A model generated the notes under the pieces. It was not told where the DNA came from and ran no database searches. It saw only the letters and a list, made by a program, of their open reading frames with translations. DNA of 64,000 bases from Mesorhizobium sp. Z1-4 (lineage in GTDB: Bacteria > Pseudomonadota > Alphaproteobacteria > Rhizobiales > Rhizobiaceae), in the NCBI RefSeq assembly GCF_004000235.1, contig NZ_RCIO01000002.1, positions 130,179 through 194,178 on the forward strand, read 5' to 3'. Of the stretch, positions 44,149 to 53,586 are shown piece by piece (position 1 is the stretch's first letter; each line of letters starts with the position of its first letter). The position numbers and the translations under genes were made by a program.

Positions 44149-45787
44149 CCGTCTCGGCGGCGGCTTCTTCTTTCGCGCGGTCACGGAAGATGCGGCGGAT
44201 GACCTTTCCGGTCGTGGTCAGCGGCATCGATTCCACGAATTCGATCTCGCGCGGATATTCGTGCGCGGACAGCCTGGTCTTCACCCAGTCGCGGATTTCC
44301 GCTGCCAGTGCATCACCCGGTGCATGGCCGCTTTTCAGCACCACATAGGCTTTGACGATTTCGGTGCGTAGCGCGTCGGGTTTCCCGACCGCCGCAGCCA
44401 GTGCGATCGCCGGATGACCGGTCAGGCAATCCTCGATTTCGCCCGGCCCGATGCGGTATCCCGCCGAAGTGATCACGTCGTCGTCGCGGCCGAAGAAATG
44501 AATGTAGCCGTCTTCGTCGACGATGCCCTGGTCGCCGGTAGTCATCCAGTCGCCGATGAATTTCTTTTCCGTCGCTTCCGGGTTCTGCCAGTATTCGAGG
44601 AACATCACCGGGTCAGGCCGCGCAACCGCGATCTGCCCGGTCTCGCCCTGCTTCACGGGCTGGCCATCCTCGTTGATGACGGCGACGCGATGGCCCGGCA
44701 CCGGCAGGCCGATTGCGCCTGCGCGAGTCACGCCGAGTGCCGCGCAGGACGAGAGCACGATGTTGCATTCGGTCTGGCCGTAAAACTCGTTGATGGTGAG
44801 CCCGAGCTCGGCCTCGCCCCACTCATAGGTTTCACGTCCAAGCGACTCGCCACCCGAAGCCACGGTGCGGAATGAGAGGTCGTAGCGGTCACGAATCCTG
44901 CCGATGGATTTCAGCATGCGAAGTGCTGTCGGCGGTATGAATGCATTGCGCACCTTGAAGCGCTCCGCCAGCGCCAGTGCCGCTTCCGGGTCGAACTTCT
45001 CGGCTGGGCTCGCCACCACGGTGACGCCGAAATAGAGGCTGGGCAGCAGTATGTTAAGCAACCCGCCGGCCCAGGCCCAGTCGGCGGGCGTCCAGGTGCG
45101 GTCGCCGGGCTGCGGGAAGAACTCGTGATGGTACTGGACGCCGGGCAGGTGGCCGAGCAGCACCCGATGGCCATGCAACGCGCCCTTGGGCGGTCCGGTG
45201 GTTCCGGACGTGAAGATCATGAGAGCCGGGTCGTCGGGGCCGGTATCGCGCGCCGCAAAGACCTTGTCATGGTCTGAAATGAGCTTGTCGAATTCCTCGA
45301 CGCCCGGCGAGCCGCCGTCGACCGAGATCACGCTCGTGAGTCGTGGCAGGCGGTCGCGGATGCCGGCAATGCGCGCCGCACCGTCGGCATTGGTCACAAC
45401 TGCGCTGACGCCGGCGGTGTGCAGGCGGTATTCGAGCGCTTCGGCACCAAAAAGCAGGGCCAGCGGAACGGCGACGGCTCCAGCCTTGTAGATCGCGACA
45501 TGAGAGATTGCTGTCGCGAAGCCCTGAGGCAACAGCAGTGCCACGCGATCGCCGGGGCGAATACCGAAGCCCGTGAGCGCATTTGCCAGCGCGTTCGAGC
45601 GCGCCGCAAGTTCGCCGAACGTCAGCTCAGCCGCCGGGCCTTCCGCACGGCCGGCGATGATCGCGACGCGTTGCGGGTCCTGCATAGCCCACCGGTCGGA
45701 AACGGCGACGCCGATGTTGAACCGGTCGGGTATCTGCCAGCGGAAATCGCGATAAAGCTCGGAATAGGTGTCACGCCGCTCCAGCAT
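44141..45787 (-). CDS. AMP-forming acyl-CoA synthetase (acetyl-CoA synthetase-like)
   Basis: This 548-residue ANL enzyme activates a carboxylate to its CoA thioester. The P-loop is IFTSGTTGPPKGALHGHR, with the A5 motif NEFYGQTECN, A7 TTGDQG and the A10 Lys in LTTTGKVIRR. It is shorter than true Acs (about 650) and belongs to the medium-chain/acetate-like group. ATG 45787 (MLERRDTYSELYRDFRW) is preferred to the longer frame; Shine-Dalgarno support is weak. The substrate cannot be fixed. Confidence 0.88.
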   Translation of the reverse strand: MLERRDTYSELYRDFRWQIPDRFNIGVAVSDRWAMQDPQRVAIIAGRAEGPAAELTFGELAARSNALANALTGFGIRPGDRVALLLPQGFATAISHVAIYKAGAVAVPLALLFGAEALEYRLHTAGVSAVVTNADGAARIAGIRDRLPRLTSVISVDGGSPGVEEFDKLISDHDKVFAARDTGPDDPALMIFTSGTTGPPKGALHGHRVLLGHLPGVQYHHEFFPQPGDRTWTPADWAWAGGLLNILLPSLYFGVTVVASPAEKFDPEAALALAERFKVRNAFIPPTALRMLKSIGRIRDRYDLSFRTVASGGESLGRETYEWGEAELGLTINEFYGQTECNIVLSSCAALGVTRAGAIGLPVPGHRVAVINEDGQPVKQGETGQIAVARPDPVMFLEYWQNPEATEKKFIGDWMTTGDQGIVDEDGYIHFFGRDDDVITSAGYRIGPGEIEDCLTGHPAIALAAAVGKPDALRTEIVKAYVVLKSGHAPGDALAAEIRDWVKTRLSAHEYPREIEFVESMPLTTTGKVIRRIFRDRAKEEAAAETAT

Positions 45788-45838
45788 GCGTCGAAACAGT
45801 CCTTCGTGTGTGCGCCACGCGTGCCCATGGGCGTAGCA

Positions 45839-45923
45839 TGGTGCCCCTGGCCGGGCTCGAACCAGCACTCCTTGCGGAACTCGATTTTGAGTCGAGCGCG
45901 TCTACCAATTCCGCCACAGGGGC
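45839..45923 (-). tRNA. tRNA-Leu (anticodon CAA)
   Basis: The minus strand folds as an 85-base tRNA with encoded CCA: acceptor GCCCCTG/CAGGGGC, D-arm with GGCGGAATTGGTAGAC, anticodon arm CTCGA-CTCAAAA-TCGAG giving CAA, a long variable arm (class II, GTTCCGCAAGGAGT region), and the T-arm TGGTTCGAGCCCGGCC. It starts at 45923 and lies just upstream of the acyl-CoA synthetase on the other side of its start. Confidence 0.97.
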
Positions 45924-46008
45924 ACGACGAAGCAGGAAGCCCGCCGAACGGCTGCGGACTATAGGGAGAAGGCGCCCGGCGTCAATAAGTAGCGAAGGTC
46001 AATTGCGC

Positions 46009-48081
46009 TCACGCGGTACGACGAGCTGCTTCAGATGACGCCCGGTCGTTGGCTGCACGCCATTGGAACAGAAATCGGCGGAAGCTCTCTGCGGGCATCG
46101 GTCTGGCGAAAGCATAACCCTGCAGATCGTGACACCCTTCGTCCCGCAGGAAAGTGGCCTGAGCGGCGGTTTCCACGCCTTCGGCGGTAACGTCCAGACC
46201 CAGATTTCCGGCCATCGCGATAATCGACCGGACAATCGCCGTGCCCTCCGAATCGCGGGTATCGACCATGTTGGCGAGGAAACTGCGGTCTATCTTGATG
46301 CGGGTCAGCGGGTAGCGCGTCAGGCAGCTGAGGGAAGCGTATCCCGTGCCGAAATCGTCGAACGCAATTCCCACGCCTCTGGCGCGCAGTTGCACCAGCG
46401 GCTCGAGAACCGCGTCGTTCTGTTCCAGCGCGATGTTTTCGGTGATCTCAAGCTCCAGACCGGATGCAGGCAGGCCACTGCGTTGCAGTGCGTCATCAAC
46501 ATCGCCGAGCAGAGAGTTGGCGCGAAACTGTGCCGGAAACAGGTTTACAGCGACCGTAGGCCCCCAACCGTCCCGGGTACGCCAGCTCGCGGCCTCCTTG
46601 CACGCCGTCGTCAGGATCCAGCGACCCAGCTCGGGTGCACCGGAGCTTTCGGCCAGCGCTTCTATGAAGGCAGCGGGCGCAAGCAGCCCGCGCTGCGGAT
46701 GGCGCCATCTGAGCAACGCCTCGGCGCCCACGACCGCGCCGTCGGTCGATCTGATCTGAGGCTGAAAGAAGAGCTCGAATTCGTTTCGGGAAACAGCCTG
46801 GCGCAGCTCGGCGTGAAGGTTGCGCCGGGCTTCCGCGCGAGCTCTCAACTGCGGCATGAAGAGACGGCTGGTTCTGCCGCCGTCGCCCTTTGCCTCGTAG
46901 AGGGCGAGGTCGGCGCTGGACACAAGCTCATCGACGCTCGTGCCGTCGTTTGGCGCGATCGCAATGCCTGCGCTGGCGGAAACAAGCAAGTTGTGGCCGT
47001 CAATGCTGAAGTGCTCCGAAAGCCGGTTCAGCAGCCGGTCAACAATACCGCCGATTTCCAGGGGGTCGCCGCAATCGGCCAGCACCAGCACAAACTCGTC
47101 GCCGCCCAGCCTGTAGAAACTTGCACCGCCCGCCGCTTCGCACATCCGTATGGCGACCGCCTGCAGGAGCGTGTCGCCAACCGAATGGCCGAGCGTGTCG
47201 TTGATATCCTTGAACCCGTCCAGGTCGAGCAACGCGATTGCCGTGCTGCCGCCGCGGCCAAGCTGCCGTCCCAGATCCTCGTGCAGCCGCGGGCGATTTC
47301 CCAAACCGGTCAGGGGATCGTTTAGCGCAAGATGTTTCAGCCGGCTTTCAGCGGCAACCTGTTCGGTCATGTCGCGGCCGATGAAATAGAAGCGCTGTTC
47401 GTCATTCGACCAGACGCCGGACCAGTCGGTCGGCACCAGCCTGCCGTCCTTGTGACGGCAATTGCATTCGAAATTGCGGATGTGCCCGGTTTCGCGCAGA
47501 TGGCGCAGAGCGGCCTTCGCCTGCGGCATGTCCTCGGCACAAATCAGGTCGGCGGCGCTGGAGCCGGCAAGATCGGAAGGGGCGTAGCCCAGTGTCTGTG
47601 CCACGCTGGGGCTGACGCGCCGGAAGATGCCGTCATGATCGGCGATGATGATCATGTCGACAGAGTTTTCGAACAGCCTGCGCCTCTCTTCGGCTTCCTG
47701 GCTGAGCGCTTCGCCTTTTTGCCGAAGTTCCTCTCCGGCGGCTCTCCACTCACGGCTCGCCTGGGGCAACCAGCGGATGGCAAGCAAAAACAGCACAGCC
47801 GCGGCGGCGACGACCGTGAGCCCCTTCATGGACATGACGTAGACGGGGTTGCCCAGTACAGACGTCCATTCGGGAAGCATGCCGTAGCGGCCGCTCCAGT
47901 AGACGCCGAAATAGATGTTCTCCAGCAGGTTGCGCACTGTATCTATCAGCAACACAGCCAGGAGCAGGCGCATCGCGCCGAATTCTCTTGGGTTGCGCAG
48001 ATAGGACGCGCAAAGCGTGACGAGTACCGCAAGCCAGAGAGCCGCGATAAGCAAGTAGGTGAACGTTGCGGCCAGATTCAT
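46009..48081 (-). CDS. Membrane PAS-GGDEF-EAL c-di-GMP enzyme
   Basis: This 690-residue protein has three to four N-terminal membrane helices to about 105, a short coiled coil (REWRAAGEELRQKGEALSQEAEERRRL), a PAS domain (about 130-250), GGDEF (about 255-420, RLGGDEFVLVL intact) and EAL (about 430-680, GAEALLRWRHP and DDFGTGYAS intact). Both active sites look usable, so it may make and break cyclic-di-GMP. No RxxD inhibitory site stands at the usual five residues before GGDEF. ATG 48081 is chosen at the first helix; Shine-Dalgarno spacing is long. Confidence 0.93.
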   Translation of the reverse strand: MNLAATFTYLLIAALWLAVLVTLCASYLRNPREFGAMRLLLAVLLIDTVRNLLENIYFGVYWSGRYGMLPEWTSVLGNPVYVMSMKGLTVVAAAAVLFLLAIRWLPQASREWRAAGEELRQKGEALSQEAEERRRLFENSVDMIIIADHDGIFRRVSPSVAQTLGYAPSDLAGSSAADLICAEDMPQAKAALRHLRETGHIRNFECNCRHKDGRLVPTDWSGVWSNDEQRFYFIGRDMTEQVAAESRLKHLALNDPLTGLGNRPRLHEDLGRQLGRGGSTAIALLDLDGFKDINDTLGHSVGDTLLQAVAIRMCEAAGGASFYRLGGDEFVLVLADCGDPLEIGGIVDRLLNRLSEHFSIDGHNLLVSASAGIAIAPNDGTSVDELVSSADLALYEAKGDGGRTSRLFMPQLRARAEARRNLHAELRQAVSRNEFELFFQPQIRSTDGAVVGAEALLRWRHPQRGLLAPAAFIEALAESSGAPELGRWILTTACKEAASWRTRDGWGPTVAVNLFPAQFRANSLLGDVDDALQRSGLPASGLELEITENIALEQNDAVLEPLVQLRARGVGIAFDDFGTGYASLSCLTRYPLTRIKIDRSFLANMVDTRDSEGTAIVRSIIAMAGNLGLDVTAEGVETAAQATFLRDEGCHDLQGYAFARPMPAESFRRFLFQWRAANDRASSEAARRTA

Positions 48082-48193
48082 TACGTAGTTCGCCCCTATG
48101 GGACGATGAACTAACCGCCAAATAATCAACAATTAGTTGAAACTTTAGGCGTCGGGGCGCGACACATTGCGGTCTGTGCCGCGCCCCGACCGG

Positions 48194-48985
48194 TTACCCG
48201 TACCAGGGGCCTAACATCACTTCAGCCTTGCCGCCTGCCTCATTGAGCAAACGGGCAAATTCGGCCGGGTCCTGGGTGCCGTTGTCGCGGCCGCGATAGT
48301 GGTAAGGATAGACCACCGAGGGCGCAAATTCCGCGACTGCCGAGGCCGCCTGTCTGGCGTCCATCGTGAAGGGCAGGTTCATGCATACGAAAGCGACGTC
48401 GATGTTCGACAAGGCGCGCATTTCGGGGATGTCTTCGGTGTCGCCGGAGATGTAGAATCGCTTGCCGTCGACGGTGACCACATAGCCGTTGTCGCGGCCC
48501 TGCGGATGAAACTGGGTTCGGCCCTCCGACATGTTGTAGGCCGGGATCGCTTCGACGCCGACATTGCCTTCGGTGTGGCTGTCGCCATTGCCGATTGCGA
48601 TGGCTTTGGCCTTCAGCTCGTCAGGCAGCATGGCGTGAACCGCAGGATTGGTGACGAGCCTGGTATTGTCGCCCGCGAGCGCGGCCAGCGTTTCCGCCTT
48701 GTAGTGGTCGCCATGCTCATGAGTGACCAGGATGAGGTCCGGCGCCGGATAACCCTCATATTGTGCGGGTTCGCCGACCGGGTCTGCGTAGATGACCACG
48801 CCTGGTGCTGTCATCACGAAAGACGCATGCGAGATCGGGTGAATGGTTATCTCCCCGCTTTCGCCCATGTAACTGTCGCCCTTGTTCATTGCCGCGCGGG
48901 CCTCAAAGGGCACCACGAGCATTGTGCCGACGCCGGCTGCGCCTGCAAGACCGTATTTCAACGTGTCGCGTCGCGTTAGGTTCAT
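48194..48985 (-). CDS. Tat-exported metallo-beta-lactamase-fold hydrolase
   Basis: This 263-residue protein starts MNLTRRDTLKYGLAGAAGVG, a twin-arginine signal, with a cleavage site near FEARA. The zinc motif HEHGDH is at 89-94, and GDTEDIPEM, HYRGRD further on fit an UlaG/YkuR-like metal-dependent hydrolase. The ATG has GGAGGG upstream; the ATG four codons earlier does not. The substrate is unknown. Confidence 0.88.
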   Translation of the reverse strand: MNLTRRDTLKYGLAGAAGVGTMLVVPFEARAAMNKGDSYMGESGEITIHPISHASFVMTAPGVVIYADPVGEPAQYEGYPAPDLILVTHEHGDHYKAETLAALAGDNTRLVTNPAVHAMLPDELKAKAIAIGNGDSHTEGNVGVEAIPAYNMSEGRTQFHPQGRDNGYVVTVDGKRFYISGDTEDIPEMRALSNIDVAFVCMNLPFTMDARQAASAVAEFAPSVVYPYHYRGRDNGTQDPAEFARLLNEAGGKAEVMLGPWYG

Positions 48986-49184
48986 TGCTCCCTCCAATCG
49001 ATGTCTCGATCATTGCGTTGCCACCCCCGACCATTCTCAACTAGGTCAGCCGGCCGAAAGCAGAAGGCAGGCGGTGGCGGCAGGGCGCTCACAATCGTTT
49101 GAACGCGATCGCGCGCACCAGGCCGCATTGCAACCGAGAGGCGTTGCCCGTACAGAACGGCCAACCGCACCAGGGTTCAAATCC

Positions 49185-49766
49185 ATGCTTCGACGCCTCT
49201 ATGACTGGACGATGTCACTCGCGCGGACGCGCTATGCCGAAGGCGCGCTTGCCGGCGTTTCTTTCACCGAGAGTTCGTTCTTCCCGATTCCGCCGGACGT
49301 GCTGCTTATCCCGATGGTGCTCGCAAAGCGGAGTGCCTGGATCCGTTATGCTTTTATCTGCACGGTGGCGTCGATCGTCGGCGCTCTGCTTGGCTATGCG
49401 ATCGGGGCACTTCTGTACGAGACAATCGGCAAGCCGATCCTGGCGTTCTACAATGCCGAACAGTCATTCGAGCAGCTTGCCGAGTGGTACAATCGCTGGG
49501 GCGGCTGGGGCGTGCTTGCCGCCGCGATTACGCCGTTCCCCTACAAGGTGCTGACGATCTTTTCCGGCGCAACCGGCCTCAACCTCTTCGTTTTCATCAT
49601 TGTCTCCATCATCGGGCGGGGACTGCGCTTCTTTCTCGTCGCCGGCCTGCTCTACCGCTACGGCGAGCCGATCCGCGAGTTCATCGAGGCGCGGCTCGGC
49701 CTCCTTTTCACCCTATTCATGGTGCTGCTGATCGGCGGTTTCGTCGCCGTTCGCTATGTTTTCTGA
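49185..49766 (+). CDS. YqaA-type (SNARE-associated/DedA-like) membrane protein
   Basis: This 193-residue protein has about four membrane helices and the pattern FTESSFFPIPPDVLLIPMVLA with the ITPFPYKVLTIFSGATGLNL re-entrant segment found in YqaA and DedA relatives. Such proteins act as proton-driven lipid scramblases or transporters. The start ATG at 49185 is used in preference to the much longer open frame. The next gene (DsbB-like) starts seven bases after the stop, so the two are an operon. Confidence 0.85.
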   Translation: MLRRLYDWTMSLARTRYAEGALAGVSFTESSFFPIPPDVLLIPMVLAKRSAWIRYAFICTVASIVGALLGYAIGALLYETIGKPILAFYNAEQSFEQLAEWYNRWGGWGVLAAAITPFPYKVLTIFSGATGLNLFVFIIVSIIGRGLRFFLVAGLLYRYGEPIREFIEARLGLLFTLFMVLLIGGFVAVRYVF

Positions 49767-49773
49767 GGTTCCC

Positions 49774-50289
49774 ATGACGCTCACCCAACCTGCCGGCCGG
49801 ACACAGCTCATAGCCGCGATCCTGCTGGCGGCCGGGATGGCGGTTACGGTGGGAACCGCGCTCGGGTTCCAGCACATCGGCGGTTACATTCCCTGCAAGC
49901 TGTGCCTGGGGCAGCGCACGCCCTATTATCTCGGCGTGCCGCTGATGGCGCTGGCTGCGGTGTCGGCGGCGCTCAAGTTGCCCGGTGTTCTGACACGCAG
50001 CCTGCTTCTGGCCGGCGGAGCGCTGATGGCCTATGGCGCGTATCTCGGCGGATTTCATGCCGGCGTCGAATGGGGTTGGTGGGAAGGTCCTTCGGATTGC
50101 GGGGCGGTCGCAGCGCCGGAGACCGGCGGATCCGGCGGCATTCTCGATTCCATCAACACGGTCATCCCGCCTTCGTGCAACGAGGCCGCTGGCCGTTTTC
50201 TGGGATTGTCGTTCGCGGGATGGAATTTCGTTGCAGCCGTTGGGCTGGCGCTGATTGCATTTTACGGCGCGTTCGCCCGCAAAAGGTAA
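49774..50289 (+). CDS. dsbB: Disulphide bond formation protein DsbB
   Basis: This 171-residue inner-membrane protein reoxidises a periplasmic DsbA-type oxidoreductase with quinones. It has four helices, the first redox pair CKLC (Cys41 and Cys44, followed by LGQR) and a second pair Cys109 and Cys135 in the second periplasmic loop. ATG 49774 has GAGG five bases upstream. It is coupled to the YqaA-type gene. Confidence 0.9.
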   Translation: MTLTQPAGRTQLIAAILLAAGMAVTVGTALGFQHIGGYIPCKLCLGQRTPYYLGVPLMALAAVSAALKLPGVLTRSLLLAGGALMAYGAYLGGFHAGVEWGWWEGPSDCGAVAAPETGGSGGILDSINTVIPPSCNEAAGRFLGLSFAGWNFVAAVGLALIAFYGAFARKR

Positions 50290-50390
50290 GGTCGTACCGC
50301 TCAGACGGGCGTTGAATTCGGCATATCAGCGCACCGTCGTCGCGGGATGGCGGCGGCGCCTCGCTTGGCACCGCCGGGAGGATGCATCGC

Positions 50391-50570
50391 CTAATGCCTG
50401 GTTGGCGCGGCCCGCATTTTGAAGATTTCGTCCTTGATGGCCAGCTTGCGTCGCTTGAGTTCGGCGATTTCGGAATCCGAGGCCGACGGATGCGTCATCG
50501 CTTCGTCGATTTCCTGTTCGATTTCGCCATGCTTGCGTTTCAATTCCGCAAGGTGGGATTCAAGTGGCAT
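50391..50570 (-). CDS. DUF465 (YdcH-like) small protein
   Basis: This 59-residue mostly helical coiled-coil protein starts MPLESHLAELKRKHGEIEQ and contains the conserved EIAELKRRKLAIKDEI core of DUF465. A role is not known. GGGAG lies upstream of the ATG. A second DUF465 gene is divergent 234 bases away. Confidence 0.85.
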   Translation of the reverse strand: MPLESHLAELKRKHGEIEQEIDEAMTHPSASDSEIAELKRRKLAIKDEIFKMRAAPTRH

Positions 50571-50804
50571 GCTCGCTCTCCCTTCCTGTTTCCTCGTTGG
50601 TGCCAGGCACGGAGGTTGTTCCGCCGGAAAAGGCCCCGTGACGGCTGTATGACAGTGTGCCACCAAAGTTTGTAGCTGTCGAACGCTGGATGGTAGCATT
50701 TCGTAAAGCTGTGAAATGTGATATGGGCTCGGCGCCGGTCGCGGCGGGCGGCACCGGTCCGCTTTCCGTGCCGCGCTTGTGGTCATCAACGGTCAATTTG
50801 CTGA

Positions 50805-51008
50805 ATGTCGGATCAGGAACAGGCGGATATTCGTCTCGAATTTGCGCGGCTCAAGCAGGAACACGCCGACTTCGACAGCGCCATCAATGCGATGATCGCA
50901 ACCGGCTGCGATCCCCTGCAAATCCAGCGCATGAAAAAGAAGAAGCTGGCCGTCAAGGACAAGCTTTCCAAGCTGGAAGACCGAATCATTCCCGACATCA
51001 TCGCCTGA
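50805..51008 (+). CDS. DUF465 (YdcH-like) small protein, second copy
   Basis: This 67-residue protein, [22 protein letters not shown]..., has the same helical DUF465 pattern ([17 protein letters not shown]) as the gene on the opposite strand at 50391. The two are related but clearly different. It precedes purE by 76 bases on the same strand. Confidence 0.85.
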   Translation: MSDQEQADIRLEFARLKQEHADFDSAINAMIATGCDPLQIQRMKKKKLAVKDKLSKLEDRIIPDIIA

Positions 51009-51084
51009 CCTGCCAAAATCGCGCGCTTGTGAGCGCAGCCGAATTCGGTTAAGCGGCCGGCACGTTTCACGGAGCCTGACAACC

Positions 51085-51582
51085 ATGAACGATGCTCCGC
51101 CCGAAGTGGCGATCATCATGGGCAGCCAATCCGACTGGGCGACGATGCGCCATGCAGCCGAGGTGCTGGACAGTCTCGGCGTCGGCCATGAGAACCTGAT
51201 CGTGTCGGCGCACCGGACACCGCAGCGCCTCTACGACTTTGCCCGCAGCGCGCGTGAGACCGGCTACAAAGTGATCATCGCCGGAGCGGGAGGCGCGGCG
51301 CACCTGCCGGGCATGGCCGCCTCGATGACGACGCTGCCTGTGCTCGGCGTGCCGGTTGAATCGAGGGCGCTGTCCGGCGTCGATTCGCTCTATTCCATCG
51401 TGCAGATGCCGGCCGGCGTGCCTGTCGGTACGCTGGCGATCGGCAAGGCCGGTGCGGTGAACGCCGCGCTGCTCGCTGCCGCCATCCTCGCCACGTCCGA
51501 TGCCGATCTCGCCGTGCGCCTCGCGGACTGGCGTGCCAGGCAGACGGAGAGCGTGGCGTTCGAACCATCCGACGACGCATGA
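51085..51582 (+). CDS. purE: N5-carboxyaminoimidazole ribonucleotide mutase
   Basis: This 165-residue enzyme converts N5-CAIR to CAIR in purine synthesis. Motifs are [28 protein letters not shown] and [14 protein letters not shown], with the catalytic His of SAHRTP. Its stop overlaps the purK start by four bases. GGAG lies about ten bases before the ATG. Confidence 0.96.
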   Translation: MNDAPPEVAIIMGSQSDWATMRHAAEVLDSLGVGHENLIVSAHRTPQRLYDFARSARETGYKVIIAGAGGAAHLPGMAASMTTLPVLGVPVESRALSGVDSLYSIVQMPAGVPVGTLAIGKAGAVNAALLAAAILATSDADLAVRLADWRARQTESVAFEPSDDA

Positions 51583-52655
51583 CGCTGCCCGCCGGCGCAA
51601 CCATCGGTATCATCGGCGGCGGCCAGCTTGGCCGCATGCTGGCAATGGCAGCGGCGCGACTGGGCTATCGGACGATCGTGCTCGAGCCGCAGGCCGATTG
51701 TCCGGCCGCCGCAACATGCAACCGCCATATTGAAGCAGCTTACGACGACGCAGCCGCGCTGGAAGAGCTGGCCCGCGCTTGTGACGTCGTCACTTACGAA
51801 TTCGAGAATGTGCCGGTCGAAGCAGCGCGCTCGCTCGAAAATGCCGTTCCGGTGTTCCCACCGCCGGCCGCACTCGATGCCGCACAGGACCGGCTTGCGG
51901 AAAAGGATTTTCTCACCGCTGCCGGACTGGCGACCGCGCCCTATCGCGCCGTGGACAGCGATGGCGAGCTTGCCGCCGCGCTTGAGGCGTTTTGCGGCAA
52001 TGGCGTGCTCAAGACGCGCCGTCTCGGTTACGACGGCAAGGGCCAGAGGGTCTTCCGCAATGCCGGAGCTGCCGACACGGAGGGTGTGTTCGCCGATATG
52101 GGCGGTGTGCCGCTCATATTGGAGGGCTTCGTCGCTTTCGAGCGAGAGATTTCGGTGATCGCCGCGCGCGGGCAGGACGGCGCGATCCTGGCCTATGATC
52201 CGGCCGAAAACACTCACCGAGAAGGCATTCTGCGGAGCTCCACTGTGCCGGCAGGCATCGGTCCGGCCACAGCGAATGCGGCACGCGAGGCGGCCTCGGC
52301 GGTCCTGCATGCGCTCGATTATGTCGGCGTCATCGGGGTGGAGTTCTTTGTGCTCGGCGACGGTGCGCTCATCGTCAATGAAATCGCGCCGCGCGTGCAC
52401 AATTCCGGCCACTGGACCGAAGCCGCCTGCCATGTCCCGCAGTTCGAACAGCATATCCGCGCCATTGCCGGTCTGCCGCTCGGCGCAACCGCGCGTCATA
52501 GCCACTGCGTGATGGAAAACCTGATCGGCGACGAGGCTCTTGCGGCGCCGCGCCTGCTGGAGGAGCCGAACCTCGTTCTGCACCTCTATGGCAAGGCCGA
52601 GGCGCGTCCCGGCCGCAAGATGGGGCATTTCACACGGCTCAAACCGAAGGATTGA
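51579..52655 (+). CDS. purK: N5-carboxyaminoimidazole ribonucleotide synthase
   Basis: This 358-residue ATP-grasp enzyme makes N5-CAIR from AIR, bicarbonate and ATP. It starts [23 protein letters not shown] and contains [12 protein letters not shown] and [22 protein letters not shown] overlap with purE indicates coupling. A terminator follows at about 73 bases. Confidence 0.96.
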   Translation: MTLPAGATIGIIGGGQLGRMLAMAAARLGYRTIVLEPQADCPAAATCNRHIEAAYDDAAALEELARACDVVTYEFENVPVEAARSLENAVPVFPPPAALDAAQDRLAEKDFLTAAGLATAPYRAVDSDGELAAALEAFCGNGVLKTRRLGYDGKGQRVFRNAGAADTEGVFADMGGVPLILEGFVAFEREISVIAARGQDGAILAYDPAENTHREGILRSSTVPAGIGPATANAAREAASAVLHALDYVGVIGVEFFVLGDGALIVNEIAPRVHNSGHWTEAACHVPQFEQHIRAIAGLPLGATARHSHCVMENLIGDEALAAPRLLEEPNLVLHLYGKAEARPGRKMGHFTRLKPKD

Positions 52656-52727
52656 CGCCGGTTGAGGCCTGCTTCCGGTTGACATCGACCGTGGCTGTCG
52701 TCTAAGAGCCCACAATCCATTTCTTGG

Positions 52728-52749
52728 CGCGCCTTCGGGGCGCGTTTTT
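52728..52749 (+). terminator. Terminator after purEK
   Basis: CGCGCC and GGCGCG pair around TTCGG, followed by TTTTT. It lies between purK and rpmJ. Confidence 0.8.
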
Positions 52750-52788
52750 ATGTCTGGCCACTGGCCGGCAGCGACGGACAGTAAGACA

Positions 52789-52914
52789 ATGAAGATCAAG
52801 AACTCGCTCAAAGCGCTTAAGAGCCGTCACCGCGAAAACCGTATGGTTCGTCGCAAGGGGCGCATCTACATCATCAATAAGACCGCCCCGCGCTTCAAAG
52901 CACGCCAGGGCTGA
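52789..52914 (+). CDS. rpmJ: 50S ribosomal protein L36
   Basis: This 41-residue protein reads [20 protein letters not shown] and continues [21 protein letters not shown]. It lacks the CxxC-CxxxxH zinc site, so it is the zinc-independent form typical of alphaproteobacteria. It is transcribed separately from the ribosomal operons. Confidence 0.95.
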   Translation: MKIKNSLKALKSRHRENRMVRRKGRIYIINKTAPRFKARQG

Positions 52915-52971
52915 TCGCCTTCACGCGATTTTCAGTTTGACGTTTGGCTCGGCGGGCATAGATTCCCGCCG

Positions 52972-53544
52972 ATGCTGCGGATTCTCATATCCTTCTTAGC
53001 TATGCTGCTGCTGGCGGTGCCGCCGGCGAGTGCCCAAACGGCCGACGTTTCGGCGTTGCAGGGGCCTTCCCGTCTCGACAAGCTGTTCGAAGACCTGAAA
53101 CGCGAGCGCAACGAAGCGGCCGCGAAACGCATTGCCAATTTCATCCGCGAGGAGTGGGGCCGATCCGGCAGCGCCACCGTCGACCTGATGATGCAATGGT
53201 CGCAAAAGGCGATGTCGGAAGAACGCTACGATGTCGCGCTCGACTTTCTCGATCAGATAACGGTGCTGGCGCCTCAATTCGCGGAAGGCTGGAACCGACG
53301 CGCGACCCTCCATTACGCGATGGGTTCCTACTCCAAGTCGATGACCGATATTGAGCATGTGCTGCGGCTTGAGCCGCGCCATTTCGGCGCTTTGTCGGGC
53401 ATGGCCGCCATTTTCAAGACATACGACATGAAAGAGCCGGCGATGCAGGCTTTCCAGCGCGTGCTCGATGTCTACCCCATGCTGCGCAGCGCGCAGGAAG
53501 AAGTCGCCGACCTAGCCGAAGAGCTCGCCGGCGAAGGTATCTGA
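52972..53544 (+). CDS. Exported tetratricopeptide-repeat protein
   Basis: This 190-residue protein has a signal peptide (MLRILISFLAMLLLAVPPASA) and about three TPR units between 75 and 175 (ERYDVALDFLDQITVLAPQFAEGWNRRATLHYAMGSYSKSMTDIEHVLRLEPRH). It probably works in the periplasm by holding other proteins; the partner is unknown. It precedes an alpha/beta hydrolase by 42 bases. Confidence 0.8.
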   Translation: MLRILISFLAMLLLAVPPASAQTADVSALQGPSRLDKLFEDLKRERNEAAAKRIANFIREEWGRSGSATVDLMMQWSQKAMSEERYDVALDFLDQITVLAPQFAEGWNRRATLHYAMGSYSKSMTDIEHVLRLEPRHFGALSGMAAIFKTYDMKEPAMQAFQRVLDVYPMLRSAQEEVADLAEELAGEGI

Positions 53545-53586
53545 CCGAGCAGCATCTCCTCAAACCTCCTCTGCCAGCCGGACTTC

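Noticed and set aside
46481-46500. Another PhaR-like word near 46490 (GTTGCAGTGCGT)
   Set aside because: It differs from the TGCAGTGCAA core and lies inside the GGDEF-EAL coding region.
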